Below are positions 35,742-46,127 of a stretch of DNA of 64,000 nt, in pieces (positions within the stretch are counted from its first letter, which is position 1; each line of letters begins with the position of its first letter). Below the pieces are notes generated by a model that was not told where the DNA came from, did not search any database, and saw nothing but the letters and a program-made list of their open reading frames with translations. Source of the stretch: Aphanothece sacrum FPU1 (GTDB taxonomy: Bacteria; Cyanobacteriota; Cyanobacteriia; Cyanobacteriales; Microcystaceae); contig NZ_BDQK01000013.1 in NCBI RefSeq assembly GCF_003864295.1, forward strand, positions 558,001 to 622,000, given 5' to 3'. Made by a program: the position numbers and the translations under genes.

Positions 35742-38700
35742 ATGACATTCTATAACCACATTGTTGATAAAGGTCGTCTAAAGAAATTAATTGCTTGGAC
35801 TTACCGTAATTATGGCTCAGCACGCAGCGCTCAAATGGCTGATTTCCTCAAAGATCTCGGCTTCCGCTTTGCCACTAAAGCAGGAGTTTCCATAAGCATT
35901 GATGACTTGAAGATTCCCTCAAGTAAACGGGCCTTACTTGATAGTGCTGAACAAGAAATTCGGACTACTCAAGAACGATATGCACGAGGAGAAATTACTG
36001 AAGTTGAGCGTTTTCAAAAGGTAATTGACACCTGGAATAGTACCTCAGAAGAATTAAAAGATGAGGTTATTCGTAATTTCCAAGAGACTGATCCCCTAAA
36101 TTCCGTCTATATGATGGCTTTTAGTGGTGCAAGAGGGAATATGAGCCAAGTGCGCCAGTTAGTGGGCATGCGGGGTCTGATGGCAGATCCTCAAGGGGAA
36201 ATTATCGATTTACCCATTAAAACAAATTTTCGCGAGGGATTGACGGTTACTGAGTATATCATTTCTTCTTATGGGGCCCGTAAAGGGTTGGTAGATACCG
36301 CACTACGAACCGCAGATTCAGGTTATTTGACCCGTCGGTTGGTGGATGTAGCTCAGGATGTGATTATCCGTGAGGTAGATTGTGGGACAAGTCGCAGTCT
36401 GAAGGTGACAGCCATGAAAGACGGCGATCGCGTCAAAATTCCCTTAGTAGATCGTTTGTTAGGTCGGGTACTAGCAGAAGATATAGTAGTAGATGGGCAA
36501 ATATTGGCTAAACGCAATCAAAGTATTGACCCAGAGTTGGCCGTGGCCATCAGTGAAAAGGTGGACGAGGTAATGGTGCGATCGCCCTTAACTTGTGAGG
36601 CAGCCCGTTCTGTGTGCCAAACCTGTTATGGTTGGAGTCTGGCAGTGGGTAAACAAGTAGATCTAGGTGAAGCAGTAGGTATTATTGCGGCTCAATCTAT
36701 TGGAGAACCAGGGACTCAGTTAACCATGCGCACGTTCCACACAGGGGGCGTATTTACAGGAGAAGTGGCGCGCCAGGAGAAAGCCCCCGATATAGGTAAA
36801 GTCAAATGGGGTAAGGGTTTGAGTACCCGTAAAGTTCGGACTCGACATGGAGATGATGCCTTTGCGGTAGAAGTAGCTGGTGATTTGACTTGGGTGTCGA
36901 CGACGGGAGAAAAATCGACGACTTATTCGGTCACACCGGGATCTTTGTTGTTTGTCGACAATGGGCAATCTGTAATTAAAGATCAGTTGTTGGCGGAGGT
37001 AACATCGGCTAAAGTGGCCAAGTCAACAGAACGAGCAACTAAGGACGTTTCAACGAATTTGGCCGGAGAAATTTTCTTTGCTAATTTGGTGGCAGAAGAA
37101 AAAACAGACCGTCAGGGGAATACAACTCGTATTGCTCAACGGGGGGGCCTAATTTGGGTTTTGTCTGGGGATGTGTATAATTTGCCCCCTGGTGCTGAAT
37201 CCGTCGTGAGTAATGGTTCCCAGGTTAAAGTCGGATCGGTATTAGCCGAAACTCGCCTAACTTCTATTGGGGGCGGTGTGGTACGTCATGAGCCGAATAG
37301 TCGAGAAATTGAAATTATTACGGCTTCTGTGCTGTTAGATCGCTCAGAAGTGCGTAAGGAAAGTAGCTCAGGCCATGATCAATATGTGATTCATACTACC
37401 GATAATCAACGCTTTTTGTTGAAAGCGGCCCCGGAAACTAAAGTCCAAAATCATGCGATTATTGCTGAGTTGATTGATGATCGCTATCAAACAACGACAG
37501 GAGGGATTCTGCGTTATGCGGATATTGAAATCGCTAAGGGTAGTCGTAAGGCCGGTTATGAGGTGATTAAAGGGGGTACACTATTGTGGATTCCTGAAGA
37601 AACTCATGAGGTCAATAAGGATATTTCCTTATTACAGGTAGAAGACGGTCAGTTTGTTGAAGCGGCCACAGAAGTGGTTAAGGATATTTTCTGTCAGTCA
37701 AGTGGCGTAGTCGAAGTGGTGCAGAAAAATGATATTCTGCGGGAGATTATTGTTAAACCTGGAGATTTTCATCTGGATCTTGACCCCGATGAGGTGGGTA
37801 TAGAAACCGGTCAATTGATTCCTCCTGGTACTGAGGTTTTACCTGGAGTGGTGACAACGGATCTGCGTCAGGCTGAATGGATTGAAAGCACTGAAGGATT
37901 GGGCTTGTTGTTACGTCCCGTGATGGAATATCCAGTGTCTGATGAACCGGCCGCCCCTTCTCAGGGTTCTATTAATGAACTGGGGGGACGACAAATTGAG
38001 TTGCGATCGGTACAACGTCTGTTCTATAAGGATGGAGAACGGGTCAAGTCGGTGGATGGGACTCATTTATTAAGTACCCAGTTGGTATTGGAGATTACCA
38101 GTCTTGCGTCGGATATTACGCCCCATTTGTCGGCGGATATTGAGTTGTATAATGATGAGGAGTCGGACTGTCAGCGTCTTCAGTTGGTAATTTTGGAATC
38201 ATTGGTCTTACGTCGCGATCTTGAGAATGATCCTTATACTGGTCTAATTGAGACAACAGTATTAGTTACCGATGGACAACAAATTCCCCCAGGTTCAGTA
38301 GTAGCTAAAACGGAGATTCAGTGTAAAGAGGATGGAGAAGTTCGCGGGATTAAGCGCGGCCAAGAAGCAATTCGCCGGGTTCTGATTGTCAGGGAGGAAG
38401 ATCGTAAAACCATTGTGATTCCCCAAAAACCGACAGTATCTGCTGGTGATCTAGTAGTAGCTTCTACTGAGTTGGCCCCTGGTGTCATTGCTTCGGATTC
38501 AGGGCAAGTGTTAGAAGTCAAGCCCAGTGGTTCGGAATATGCGATAACGTTGCGTTTAGCTCGTCCTTATCGGGTATCGGCAGGTGCTATTTTACACATC
38601 GATGATGGGGATTTGGTACAACGTGGGGACAATTTAGTATTACTGGTGTTTGAACGCTCAAAAACAGGGGATATTATTCAAGGTTTGCCTCGGATTGAGG

Positions 38701-39692
38701 AATTATTAGAGGCCCGCAAACCGAAGGAAGCTTGTGTCCTCGCCCGCAAACCTGGTGTTTGTCAGGTGGAATACCTCGAAGATGAGAGTGTTGATGTGAA
38801 AATTATTGAGGATGATGGCAGTATTAGTGAGTACCCCATTTTGCCCAATCAGAATGTTATGGTTTCTGATAATCAACGGCTAGATGTGGGAGATCCTTTA
38901 ACTGATGGGCCGGCTAATCCTCATGAGATTTTGGAGGTTTTCTTTAATTATTATGTGGAACGAGAAGGGGTCTATGAAGCAGCCATGAAAGGGTTACAAG
39001 CTGCTCAGAAGTTCTTGGTTAATCAGGTGCAAACGGTTTATCAGTCTCAAGGGATTGATATTTCTGATAAGCATATTGAGGTGATTGTTCGTCAGATGAC
39101 GGCTAAGGTTCGTCTTGATGATGGTGGAGAAACAACCATGTTACCAGGTGAGTTGGTGGAACTGCGTCAGGTTGAGCAAGTTAATGAGGCTATGGCTATT
39201 ACGGGTGGTGCGCCGGCCCGTTATACTCCTGTATTATTGGGGATTACGAAAGCTTCTCTAAATACGGATAGCTTTATTAGTGCCGCTTCTTTCCAAGAGA
39301 CTACTCGTGTCCTCACAGAAGCCGCTATTGAGGGTAAATCCGATTGGTTGCGCGGTTTGAAGGAAAATGTCATTATTGGTCGCTTGATTCCGGCAGGAAC
39401 TGGCTACAATATCCATGAAGATATTATCATGGGAACGAATTTAGAAAATAGTGAGGAAAGTGGCAAAAATCGTTCTTCTTTGTATGGACGGGAAAATGAT
39501 CGATCACTGAGTGATTCTAATTATGATTCTGCGCGTCCCTCTCGTCTGTTGGTGGATAATTTGGATGAAGTCGATGAGCATATGATCTTAGATGATAATA
39601 TTGCTCGTGCTTATGCTGAGACTCCCTGGGGAATGGATGCTGATTCGGATAAGAATTTTATCGATGATTTGTTTGAGGATGAGGATGAATAA
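35742..39692 (+). CDS. rpoC2: RNA polymerase beta' subunit C-terminal half
   Basis: A 1316-residue protein, the C-terminal half of beta' which in cyanobacteria and plastids is a separate gene. It contains the four-cysteine zinc site (VDCGTS... and [14 protein letters not shown]), the trigger-loop region ([28 protein letters not shown]), then the very long SI3 insertion of repeated sandwich-barrel motifs (about residues 345-970). The conserved C-terminus includes GIKRGQ and [16 protein letters not shown]. The acidic tail (DDLFEDEDE) ends the operon just before a terminator. Confidence 0.97.
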   Translation: MTFYNHIVDKGRLKKLIAWTYRNYGSARSAQMADFLKDLGFRFATKAGVSISIDDLKIPSSKRALLDSAEQEIRTTQERYARGEITEVERFQKVIDTWNSTSEELKDEVIRNFQETDPLNSVYMMAFSGARGNMSQVRQLVGMRGLMADPQGEIIDLPIKTNFREGLTVTEYIISSYGARKGLVDTALRTADSGYLTRRLVDVAQDVIIREVDCGTSRSLKVTAMKDGDRVKIPLVDRLLGRVLAEDIVVDGQILAKRNQSIDPELAVAISEKVDEVMVRSPLTCEAARSVCQTCYGWSLAVGKQVDLGEAVGIIAAQSIGEPGTQLTMRTFHTGGVFTGEVARQEKAPDIGKVKWGKGLSTRKVRTRHGDDAFAVEVAGDLTWVSTTGEKSTTYSVTPGSLLFVDNGQSVIKDQLLAEVTSAKVAKSTERATKDVSTNLAGEIFFANLVAEEKTDRQGNTTRIAQRGGLIWVLSGDVYNLPPGAESVVSNGSQVKVGSVLAETRLTSIGGGVVRHEPNSREIEIITASVLLDRSEVRKESSSGHDQYVIHTTDNQRFLLKAAPETKVQNHAIIAELIDDRYQTTTGGILRYADIEIAKGSRKAGYEVIKGGTLLWIPEETHEVNKDISLLQVEDGQFVEAATEVVKDIFCQSSGVVEVVQKNDILREIIVKPGDFHLDLDPDEVGIETGQLIPPGTEVLPGVVTTDLRQAEWIESTEGLGLLLRPVMEYPVSDEPAAPSQGSINELGGRQIELRSVQRLFYKDGERVKSVDGTHLLSTQLVLEITSLASDITPHLSADIELYNDEESDCQRLQLVILESLVLRRDLENDPYTGLIETTVLVTDGQQIPPGSVVAKTEIQCKEDGEVRGIKRGQEAIRRVLIVREEDRKTIVIPQKPTVSAGDLVVASTELAPGVIASDSGQVLEVKPSGSEYAITLRLARPYRVSAGAILHIDDGDLVQRGDNLVLLVFERSKTGDIIQGLPRIEELLEARKPKEACVLARKPGVCQVEYLEDESVDVKIIEDDGSISEYPILPNQNVMVSDNQRLDVGDPLTDGPANPHEILEVFFNYYVEREGVYEAAMKGLQAAQKFLVNQVQTVYQSQGIDISDKHIEVIVRQMTAKVRLDDGGETTMLPGELVELRQVEQVNEAMAITGGAPARYTPVLLGITKASLNTDSFISAASFQETTRVLTEAAIEGKSDWLRGLKENVIIGRLIPAGTGYNIHEDIIMGTNLENSEESGKNRSSLYGRENDRSLSDSNYDSARPSRLLVDNLDEVDEHMILDDNIARAYAETPWGMDADSDKNFIDDLFEDEDE

Positions 39693-39726
39693 TTGATAAT
39701 TGACAATTGATAATTATTCATTATTA

Positions 39727-39761
39727 AAAAAGAGCCTTTCACTAGAAATGGCTCTTTTTTC
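39727..39761 (+). terminator. Rho-independent terminator of the rpo operon
   Basis: AAAAAGAGCC pairs with GGCTCTTTTTT around a 13-base loop, about 35 bases after the rpoC2 stop and ending in a T-run. Typical intrinsic terminator; the A-run on the other side could make it bidirectional. Confidence 0.9.
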
Positions 39762-40363
39762 TCTTTTAATAATTGAAATCTCGCGCAAAGGCGCAAAGAC
39801 GCAGGCGAGAATAGTTATAATCCACTGAATATTTTAATGTCTTGTCATTTACCTTGGTTACAAAAATGTCAACCTAGTAAGTAACTGGACAAAAATAAAC
39901 GTTACGGTGAAGTGAGCAGGGGAGCGCAGGAGCGCCGGAGCGCCGGAGAGGGGTTACAACCTAGTTACATTTCTTAACATAGTATTGTTTATTTATGTCC
40001 GACTACTTATCTTTAAGGGAAAAACCAGGGATTTTTATCTAAAAATATTTTTTGGTATAAGCACGCCTGGGATTATCATTCATAATGATATCACAAGTGC
40101 CTCAAAGAGCGCAACTACGTTACTCACTTTTTTGGGATTTTGCCTCGGACAAGGGAAATTGAACAATTTTTAGGCATATCAGTAATTTAAAAGTTGTTTG
40201 TTTTAATTATTAAATAAATTTATATATGATTAAAAATATAGCTAATTTTAGCGATCGCTCTGGTATTTAGAGTATCATAAACGTTATAGAAAAATATAGT
40301 CATATATACTCAAATACTAAGAAAAGCTAAGGCTTCTCCCGCTAAGTACTGGAGGTTTCGCTC
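39762..40363. other. Intergenic region without a supported gene
   Basis: AT-rich DNA. It contains a short GC-rich patch of near-repeats (GGAGCGCAGGAGCGCCGGAG) at about 39920-39950 and a HIP1 octamer at about 40250. A 62-codon frame at 39985 has no recognisable content or ribosome site. The promoter of the radical SAM gene probably lies near the 3' end of this region. Confidence 0.5.
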
Positions 40364-42970
40364 GTGACAGTTGCCATAGAAAAACTTATTACCCCTGAAA
40401 TTGTTAAACCGGCCCGTTATTTGGGCAACGAATTAGGGGCTAAACATAAACCTTGGGAAAACGCTAACGTCCGGTGGGTGTTGACTTATCCCGAAGTTTA
40501 CGAACTCGGAGCCTCTAATTTAGGGCATATTATCCTCTACAATATCTTAAATGCCCAACCTAGACAATTGTGCGATCGCGCTTACCTTCCGGCCCCAGAT
40601 TTAGCGGCCAAACTCAAGGAAACTCAAACCCCTTTATTTGCCCTAGAATCTCACCGTGCAGTCACAGATTTTGATATTCTGGGATTTAACCTCAGTTACG
40701 AACTAGGAGCGACTAACATCTTAGAAATGCTCCATTTAGCGCAAATTCCTTTAACCTGGAAAGAAAGAGATCAAGGCAATTATCCTCTGATTTTTGCGGG
40801 GGGACAAACCGCTACCTCTAACCCTGAACCATTTGCCGACTTTTTCGATTTTATGGCTTTAGGGGACGGAGAAGAATTATTACCCGAAATTGGTTTAATT
40901 CTCGAACAAGGAAAGAAAAATCAGTTAACTAAAGAAGCTTTACTCTTAGATTTGGCCCAAGTTCCAGGGGTTTATGTCCCTCGTTTCTATGATGTTACCC
41001 CAGAAGGTGCGGTTATTCCGAATCATGTTGATGTTCCTAGTCGTATTTTACGTCGGGTAGCGACTCCTATTCCTGCTTATGCTATTGGGTTAGTTCCCTA
41101 CATTGAAACTATCCATGATCGTTTAGTAGTAGAAATTCGACGGGGTTGTACTCGTGGGTGTCGTTTTTGTCAACCCGGAATGTTAACTCGTCCGGCCAGA
41201 GATGTTCAACCCGAAGATGTGATCGATGCGATTGAAAAAGGTATTAGAGAAACGGGACATAATGAATTTTCCTTGCTTTCTTTGAGTTGTTCCGATTATT
41301 TAGCACTTCCATCTGTTGGTATTGAGATCAAAAACCGTCTCAAAAACGAAAATATTAACCTTTCTTTACCTAGTCAAAGGGTTGATCGTTTTGATGAAAA
41401 TATCGCTAACATTATTGGGGGAAACCGTCCGTCAGGCTTAACTTTTGCACCGGAAGCGGGAACCCAAAGGATGCGGGATGTCATTAATAAAGGGTTAACC
41501 AACGAAGAATTATTACGAGGTATTAAAATTGCCGTTGAACAAGGTTGGGATAAGGTTAAACTCTATTTTATGATTGGGTTGCCAGGGGAAACGGATACTG
41601 ATGTCATTGGTATTGTGGAAACAGTGCGCTGGTTGCGTCGAGAATGTCGTTTAAACGGTCGCAAACCCCTACAATTTACCATTACCATCTCTAACTTTAC
41701 TCCTAAACCTCACACGCCTTTTCAATGGCATTCCGTGTCTACGGCAGAATTTAAACGAAAACAAGACCTGTTAAGGGAGGAATTTCGCCAAGTAAGGGGA
41801 GTTAAAGCCAATTATACGGATGTGCGTATTTCTGGGATGGAAGATTTTGTCGGACGGGGTGACAGACGTTTATCCTCGGTTATTCGTCGCGCTTGGGAAT
41901 TAGGGGCCGGTATGGATGCTTGGTGGGAAAATACGGAGAAAGCTTATCGGGCCTGGGAACAAGCTATTGATGAGGCCGGGTTAAGTTGGAAATATCGTCA
42001 AGTAGAAAACGGAGAATGGAATATTTTTGATGTTTATAGTAAGGGTCAACGGCCGTTGACCCCTACCTATGACTGGCCTTTACCTTGGGATCATGTGAAT
42101 ACGGGTATTGACAAAAAATGGTTAAAAGAGGATTTACAACGGGCCTTAGAAGCAGCAACGGTTCCTGATTGTGCTTTTGATGGTTGTTCCCATTGTGGGG
42201 TTTGTGGCTTAGATTTTGGACATAATATTGTGGTGGAACCCCCACCAATTCCTCAATTTAGCGGTGAGTTTCAGGCTAATCAAGAGCGGTTACAACGGTT
42301 TCGGGTGTTTTTTGGTAAAATTGGCGAAATGGCCTTGGTTAGCCACTTGGATTTAGTGAGGTTGTTTGATCGGGGTGTACGTCGTGGGGCCTTACCTATT
42401 TCTTTTACGGGGGGATATCATCCGGGCCCAAGAATTTCTATTGCTAATGCGTTAACTTTGGGAGTGACTAGCAATGGGGAAATTGTAGATTTTGAGTTAA
42501 CTCAATGGATGGATATTGAGGTATTTCGTCAAGCTTTGGAAAAACAATTACCTGCAGATATTCCTATTTATAATGTTGAAGAAGTGCCGATTAAATCTTT
42601 AGCTGCGACTCGTTTATTAGAGAAAGCAGAGTATTTGATTACGGTTGAAACTGAGGGGTTAACTTCTGCTGAAATTTGGCAAACTTGGGTAACAAATGTG
42701 TTAGAAACTGTTGAGATCAATCACGAGAAAACTACTAAGTCAGGGAAAAAACAAACGGTTAATTTACGCTATCGCTTATTTTCTTTGTCGGTAGAATCAA
42801 CGGATAATAATAGTGCTGTTTTGCGCTATATAGGAAGTTGTCGTAATGATGGGACGATGTTACATCCTGAACAGGTTATTTTGATGTTAGAACAGGTTTC
42901 AGGTCAAGAGTTGCATTTGTTAAAAGTGCATCGTCAACAATTGATTTTAGGAGTAGAGACAGAAGGTTGA
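40364..42970 (+). CDS. B12-binding-type radical SAM protein fused to a DUF2344 domain
   Basis: An 868-residue protein. The N-terminal ~240 residues resemble a cobalamin-binding fold. A radical SAM domain follows, with the cluster motif C262-x3-C266-x2-C269 (RRGCTRGCRFC). A cysteine-rich segment (CAFDGCSHCGVCG) lies near residue 607. The C-terminal DUF2344 part begins RFRVFFGKIGEMALVSHLD. Proteins of this architecture are widespread in cyanobacteria but their reaction is not established. The start is GTG at 40364 behind GGAGG. Residues 560-568 (KGQRPLTPT) are encoded by an inserted palindromic repeat that keeps frame. Confidence 0.9.
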   Translation: MTVAIEKLITPEIVKPARYLGNELGAKHKPWENANVRWVLTYPEVYELGASNLGHIILYNILNAQPRQLCDRAYLPAPDLAAKLKETQTPLFALESHRAVTDFDILGFNLSYELGATNILEMLHLAQIPLTWKERDQGNYPLIFAGGQTATSNPEPFADFFDFMALGDGEELLPEIGLILEQGKKNQLTKEALLLDLAQVPGVYVPRFYDVTPEGAVIPNHVDVPSRILRRVATPIPAYAIGLVPYIETIHDRLVVEIRRGCTRGCRFCQPGMLTRPARDVQPEDVIDAIEKGIRETGHNEFSLLSLSCSDYLALPSVGIEIKNRLKNENINLSLPSQRVDRFDENIANIIGGNRPSGLTFAPEAGTQRMRDVINKGLTNEELLRGIKIAVEQGWDKVKLYFMIGLPGETDTDVIGIVETVRWLRRECRLNGRKPLQFTITISNFTPKPHTPFQWHSVSTAEFKRKQDLLREEFRQVRGVKANYTDVRISGMEDFVGRGDRRLSSVIRRAWELGAGMDAWWENTEKAYRAWEQAIDEAGLSWKYRQVENGEWNIFDVYSKGQRPLTPTYDWPLPWDHVNTGIDKKWLKEDLQRALEAATVPDCAFDGCSHCGVCGLDFGHNIVVEPPPIPQFSGEFQANQERLQRFRVFFGKIGEMALVSHLDLVRLFDRGVRRGALPISFTGGYHPGPRISIANALTLGVTSNGEIVDFELTQWMDIEVFRQALEKQLPADIPIYNVEEVPIKSLAATRLLEKAEYLITVETEGLTSAEIWQTWVTNVLETVEINHEKTTKSGKKQTVNLRYRLFSLSVESTDNNSAVLRYIGSCRNDGTMLHPEQVILMLEQVSGQELHLLKVHRQQLILGVETEG
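42043..42067. repeat. Palindromic repeat inside the radical SAM gene
   Basis: GGGTCAACGGCCGTTGACCC plus CTACC, identical over 25 bases to the intergenic copy at 23033-23057. With AA at 42041-42042 the block is 27 bases, a multiple of three, so the gene stays open and gains nine codons between DVYS and YDWPLPWDH. Confidence 0.85.
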
Positions 42971-43359
42971 TAGATTGATAGATAATAAAATTATAACAGG
43001 GATGGGGATGTGTTGGGAACACATCCTACTTTTTATGAATTGGTGAATTAGTTCTATCAGACTAAATTCTAGGTTGCGTAGGCAACCTTTGTTTGTATAG
43101 CTTAACTCTTAAGAGTTAAGGTTTATCATTTGTAATAATTTAGCATAACTTGTCCGGTAGAACCGTTAAATTTATTTATAATTCTAATAATCTAGCGATC
43201 GCGGGTAAAAGTATATTACATTTTTCAATTAATTCTGAATCATTAGCGACACCTAATAAAACGATAGTTAATTTTAGAAGTAGAGAAAGAAGGTTGAGAA
43301 GTTGATAGATGAAAATACTATAACAGGGATGGGGATGTGTTGGGAACACATCCTACATT
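42962..43359. repeat. Two ~70-bp direct repeats with internal hairpins
   Basis: The stretch from the end of the radical SAM gene (AGAAGGTTGA) through the hairpin GGATGTGTTGGGAACACATCC-type block (43006-43026) recurs downstream, ending at a second hairpin (43333-43353). Between them lie a shortened MITE (43051-43164) and an open minus-strand stretch ending at 43176 (LLPAIARLLEL) that may be the tail of a lost gene. The whole gap 42971-43386 looks like element debris. Confidence 0.65.
43051..43164. mobile_element. Shortened copy of the 189-bp MITE family
   Basis: Contains the internal hairpins TAGGTTGCGTAGGCAACCT and CTTAACTCTTAAGAGTTAAG and the end TTTAGCATAACTTGTCCGG followed by TAGAACC. These are the reverse complement of parts of 55599-55787. 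The other end (GTTCTATCAGACTAA) shows an internal deletion. Confidence 0.75.
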
Positions 43360-43386
43360 TTGTGAATTTTGCTTGATTATTTTCAT

Positions 43387-43764
43387 CTAGAGATTAGTTT
43401 TTACATCCAAAGTAGAACAAAAATCTTTGACTCCCATTTTCATGACATACAATACCACAGGAGTAACTAAAATAGCAGGGCCAATTTTAGCTTTAGTAAG
43501 ATGATCAATGACTGAGATTAAGTTTCCTTGAGATAATTCTTCTTGTAAATGAGTTTGACAAATTTCTACCCGATATCGTTTTGCTAACCCTCCTAACCAG
43601 TCAGTCCGATCAGGTCTTTGTCCCACTTTTATGGCTAAATTAATGGCAGCATCTTCTAAATTTCCGTCACAGTTTTCTATTTCATCTAAAGCAGTCAAAG
43701 CGTCAGGATAATCAGCTAATTGGGAACGATAATGAGTAACTTCTGAAAGGGTGAAAGATAACAT
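43387..43764 (-). CDS. Conserved hypothetical protein
   Basis: A 125-residue protein (MLSFTLSEVTHYRSQLADYP). It is acidic and helical in its first two-thirds, then has a hydrophobic stretch (KIGPAILVTPVVLYVMKMG) that could be a single membrane segment or a buried helix. I recognise no catalytic motif or family with known function. It is monocistronic by spacing. Confidence 0.65.
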   Translation of the reverse strand: MLSFTLSEVTHYRSQLADYPDALTALDEIENCDGNLEDAAINLAIKVGQRPDRTDWLGGLAKRYRVEICQTHLQEELSQGNLISVIDHLTKAKIGPAILVTPVVLYVMKMGVKDFCSTLDVKTNL

Positions 43765-43920
43765 AATTGGGTTAATAAACTGTTTAACTTAGATAGTCTG
43801 GATTATGATTAGTCATCCTTTGATGATAACATAAGATTCTAGCTTCTTCTCTAGTTGCCTCTAAATCAATTTGTGTTTTACAGGTTATAATTTAGATTAA
43901 ATCAATAAAAATAACTGTTT

Positions 43921-44262
43921 ATGAACCTAAAATTAATTGATAAATCAATCAAAAGATTAAGTCTAGTTGACTGGTTATTAAGTATACTTATTATGGTAAT
44001 TGTCATAACAATTGCTCTATATAATCTACTAGAAAATCCCCAGACTAGAATCATTAGACAAGCAGCAGAAAAAAACTTAAGATTATTTGCTAGAGGGAAT
44101 AGTTTAAATGCTTTAAAATGTGAGGGAATTGATAAAAATAAAGAAGGTTTAGTGATTTGTGAGGCAACAGATAGAAAAGATAACTATCTATTAGTAAAAT
44201 GTAGTTATCTTGTAGAGACTAACACTTGTCAAAAAGTTAAATCTATCCCCAAAAAACTATAA
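43921..44262 (+). CDS. Small single-pass membrane protein
   Basis: A 113-residue protein with a basic N-terminus (KSIKRLSLVDW), one strong membrane segment at about 20-38 (LLSILIMVIVITIALYNLL) and a soluble domain with four cysteines (KCEGI, ICEAT, KCSYL, TCQKV) that could form two disulfides outside the cell membrane. The layout is vaguely like a pseudopilin but lacks the G/A-x4-E cleavage pattern. Its end overlaps the end of the convergent gene at 44257. Function unknown. Confidence 0.6.
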   Translation: MNLKLIDKSIKRLSLVDWLLSILIMVIVITIALYNLLENPQTRIIRQAAEKNLRLFARGNSLNALKCEGIDKNKEGLVICEATDRKDNYLLVKCSYLVETNTCQKVKSIPKKL

Positions 44263-45024
44263 AGACTGTAAAATCTTTTGCGTTTGTTTAATTTGTTCTG
44301 ATGTAAATCCGGCTTTTTTAAGATGACTTAAGAAATTAGCTTGACGATAACGATTATCTAATTTAATCGCTTGACGATAACTTTGTTTTCCCTTATTTTC
44401 ATCTCCTGAGTCCCAATAAATGATGCTTTCAGCAAGAAAAGGATGAGGATTATTAGGTTCTAAAATTGTTGCCTTTTTTGCATGAGTTAAACCTAAATTA
44501 TATTCACCTTGACGATGATAAGCTAAACTAAGATTATAGTGAGCAATTTCATTATCTGGTTTTAGTTTAATCGCTTTGGTATGAGTAATAATTGCTTGTT
44601 CTAAATTTCCTCCTACTAAATAAACAATTCCTAGCGCGTTGAGGGTTTGAATATGATTAGAATCAAGTTGTAATGCTTTTTGTAAGGTTTTTTCTGCTTG
44701 TTGAGGTTGTTGTGCTAAATGGAGAGTCCAACCTAATAATACTAACCCAGAAAGATTTTGAGGATCAAGTATAACTGATTCTTCTAATGTTTTAATAGCG
44801 TCAGTATAACGCCCCTGTTGACGATACTGTAAACCTAATTGTCGTAGTTTAGATGATTTATTTCGTTCTGCAACAGAAGATGGAGAAAAAGAAGGAGTCC
44901 CAGAAATAGGGGATAAGGAAGGGGAAGGAGTCTCAACTACAGAAATTTGTTGCTTGTTTTCACATCCGACTATCCCTAAAATAGTCAGAGCAAGACATAA
45001 CCACAGAGAAAGAAATTTAAACAC
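44257..45024 (-). CDS. TPR-repeat lipoprotein
   Basis: A 255-residue protein with a signal peptide and lipobox (LGIVGC, cysteine near 21), so it should be lipidated and membrane-attached. A low-complexity S/P linker follows, then about five tetratricopeptide repeats (LGLQYRQQGRYTDAIKTLEESVILDP, LGIVYLVGGNLEQAIITHTKAIKLKP and others). TPR proteins are scaffolds for protein complexes. Partner and process cannot be told from context. Confidence 0.85.
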   Translation of the reverse strand: MFKFLSLWLCLALTILGIVGCENKQQISVVETPSPSLSPISGTPSFSPSSVAERNKSSKLRQLGLQYRQQGRYTDAIKTLEESVILDPQNLSGLVLLGWTLHLAQQPQQAEKTLQKALQLDSNHIQTLNALGIVYLVGGNLEQAIITHTKAIKLKPDNEIAHYNLSLAYHRQGEYNLGLTHAKKATILEPNNPHPFLAESIIYWDSGDENKGKQSYRQAIKLDNRYRQANFLSHLKKAGFTSEQIKQTQKILQSL

Positions 45025-45329
45025 TTGACGATATTGGTCTAATTAGGTTAAAAAAGTAGAATTAAGTCATTAATTAGGTATAATACAGAGTATAACAAGA
45101 ATCATTAACAAATGCTAACCTAATTTTTTATTATTTACAGTAAAATAGAAAGTAGCTAAAATGAATCTGGTTAGATTGTTCATGACTGACGCAGTAGAAC
45201 TATCTGTAGAGTCAATTCATGAATTGACCCGACAAAAAAGCTCCATTTCTAGAGTTTTATTGTAAGTCTTATTGTTGTCTATATTACAACCAGAAAAGTT
45301 ATCCACCTGTTGATATTGATGAGTGAATT
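45025..45329. other. Intergenic region with a short palindrome
   Basis: Divergent promoter region between the TPR lipoprotein and the 2TM-domain gene. It contains a palindrome at 45209-45230 (GTCAATTCATGAATTGAC core) related to 13253-13274. No gene is supported. Confidence 0.5.
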
Positions 45330-45827
45330 ATGTCTGTTTCTGATATAAAAATCCCTGAGTCTTACAGCAAAGAAGATGTACAAGAAATTCTTCACCTAGC
45401 GATCGCTCGTAAAAGTGATACTGAAGAATTAACTCGAACCCAATTATGGGAAATTGCGGCTGAATTAGATATTGATCCTCAATCTTTACAAGTAGCAGAA
45501 AAAGATTGGTTAGCGCAAAAAGCTTTATTAATTCAGCGTGTAGAATTCAATCAGTATCGACGCGGAATATTAAAGCAAAAATTTGTAAACTATGGCATTA
45601 TTAATGCTTTTTTGCTCTTGTTAAATTTTTTAGGTTCGGGTAGTTTATCTTGGTCATTATATATCTTAGTAATTCTTGGTTTACCTTTAGCCTTGAATAG
45701 CTGGAAAACCTTTCAAACTCAAGGAGAAGATTATGAAAAAGCCTTTCAAGGTTGGATGTTAAAAAAAGAGGTTAAACAATCAATCTCTACCCTTTGGGAG
45801 AAGTTTAAGAAAGCTTGGCAAAGTTAG
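45330..45827 (+). CDS. 2TM-domain membrane protein
   Basis: A 165-residue protein. The first 75 residues are soluble and helical, with a segment (YSKEDVQEILHLAIARKSD) like the SHOCT-like helices found ahead of 2TM domains. Then comes a 2TM hairpin (YGIINAFLLLLNFLGSG and LYILVILGLPLALNSWKTF) and a basic C-terminal helix. This architecture is common in cyanobacteria and its role is unknown. Confidence 0.75.
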   Translation: MSVSDIKIPESYSKEDVQEILHLAIARKSDTEELTRTQLWEIAAELDIDPQSLQVAEKDWLAQKALLIQRVEFNQYRRGILKQKFVNYGIINAFLLLLNFLGSGSLSWSLYILVILGLPLALNSWKTFQTQGEDYEKAFQGWMLKKEVKQSISTLWEKFKKAWQS

Positions 45828-46127
45828 AAATTAATGATTATATATGTGATTGATAAATACTTCAATAAATCATAGGATTAAAAACTCTAAATATAGTAAT
45901 AGAGGGCGAGTTTATTGTACGGGCGTGTTTATCTAATTTACAAGCGAAGTCAATCATAATTATGATTAAAAACCCGCCCCTACAAAAACCCGCCCCTACT
46001 ACAAATTTTATGTAATTAAATTTGTGTGACTACTTAGTATTAAGCCCCTACTTCATGGTATGAATATGAAAAATACCTCTTTTAAGATAAAATAATAGTT
46101 TATCTCCCCTAATTCATAATTTCCCGA
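45828..46127. other. Intergenic region upstream of chlD
   Basis: Contains a short GC-rich repeat (AAAACCCGCCCCTAC) in two tandem copies at about 45966-46000 and a distant inverted partner (GTACGGGCGTGTTT) near 45918. The rest is AT-rich promoter DNA; no gene is supported. Confidence 0.5.

Noticed and set aside
39985..40173. 62-codon frame downstream of rpoC2
   Set aside because: No ribosome site, odd composition and no recognisable segment.
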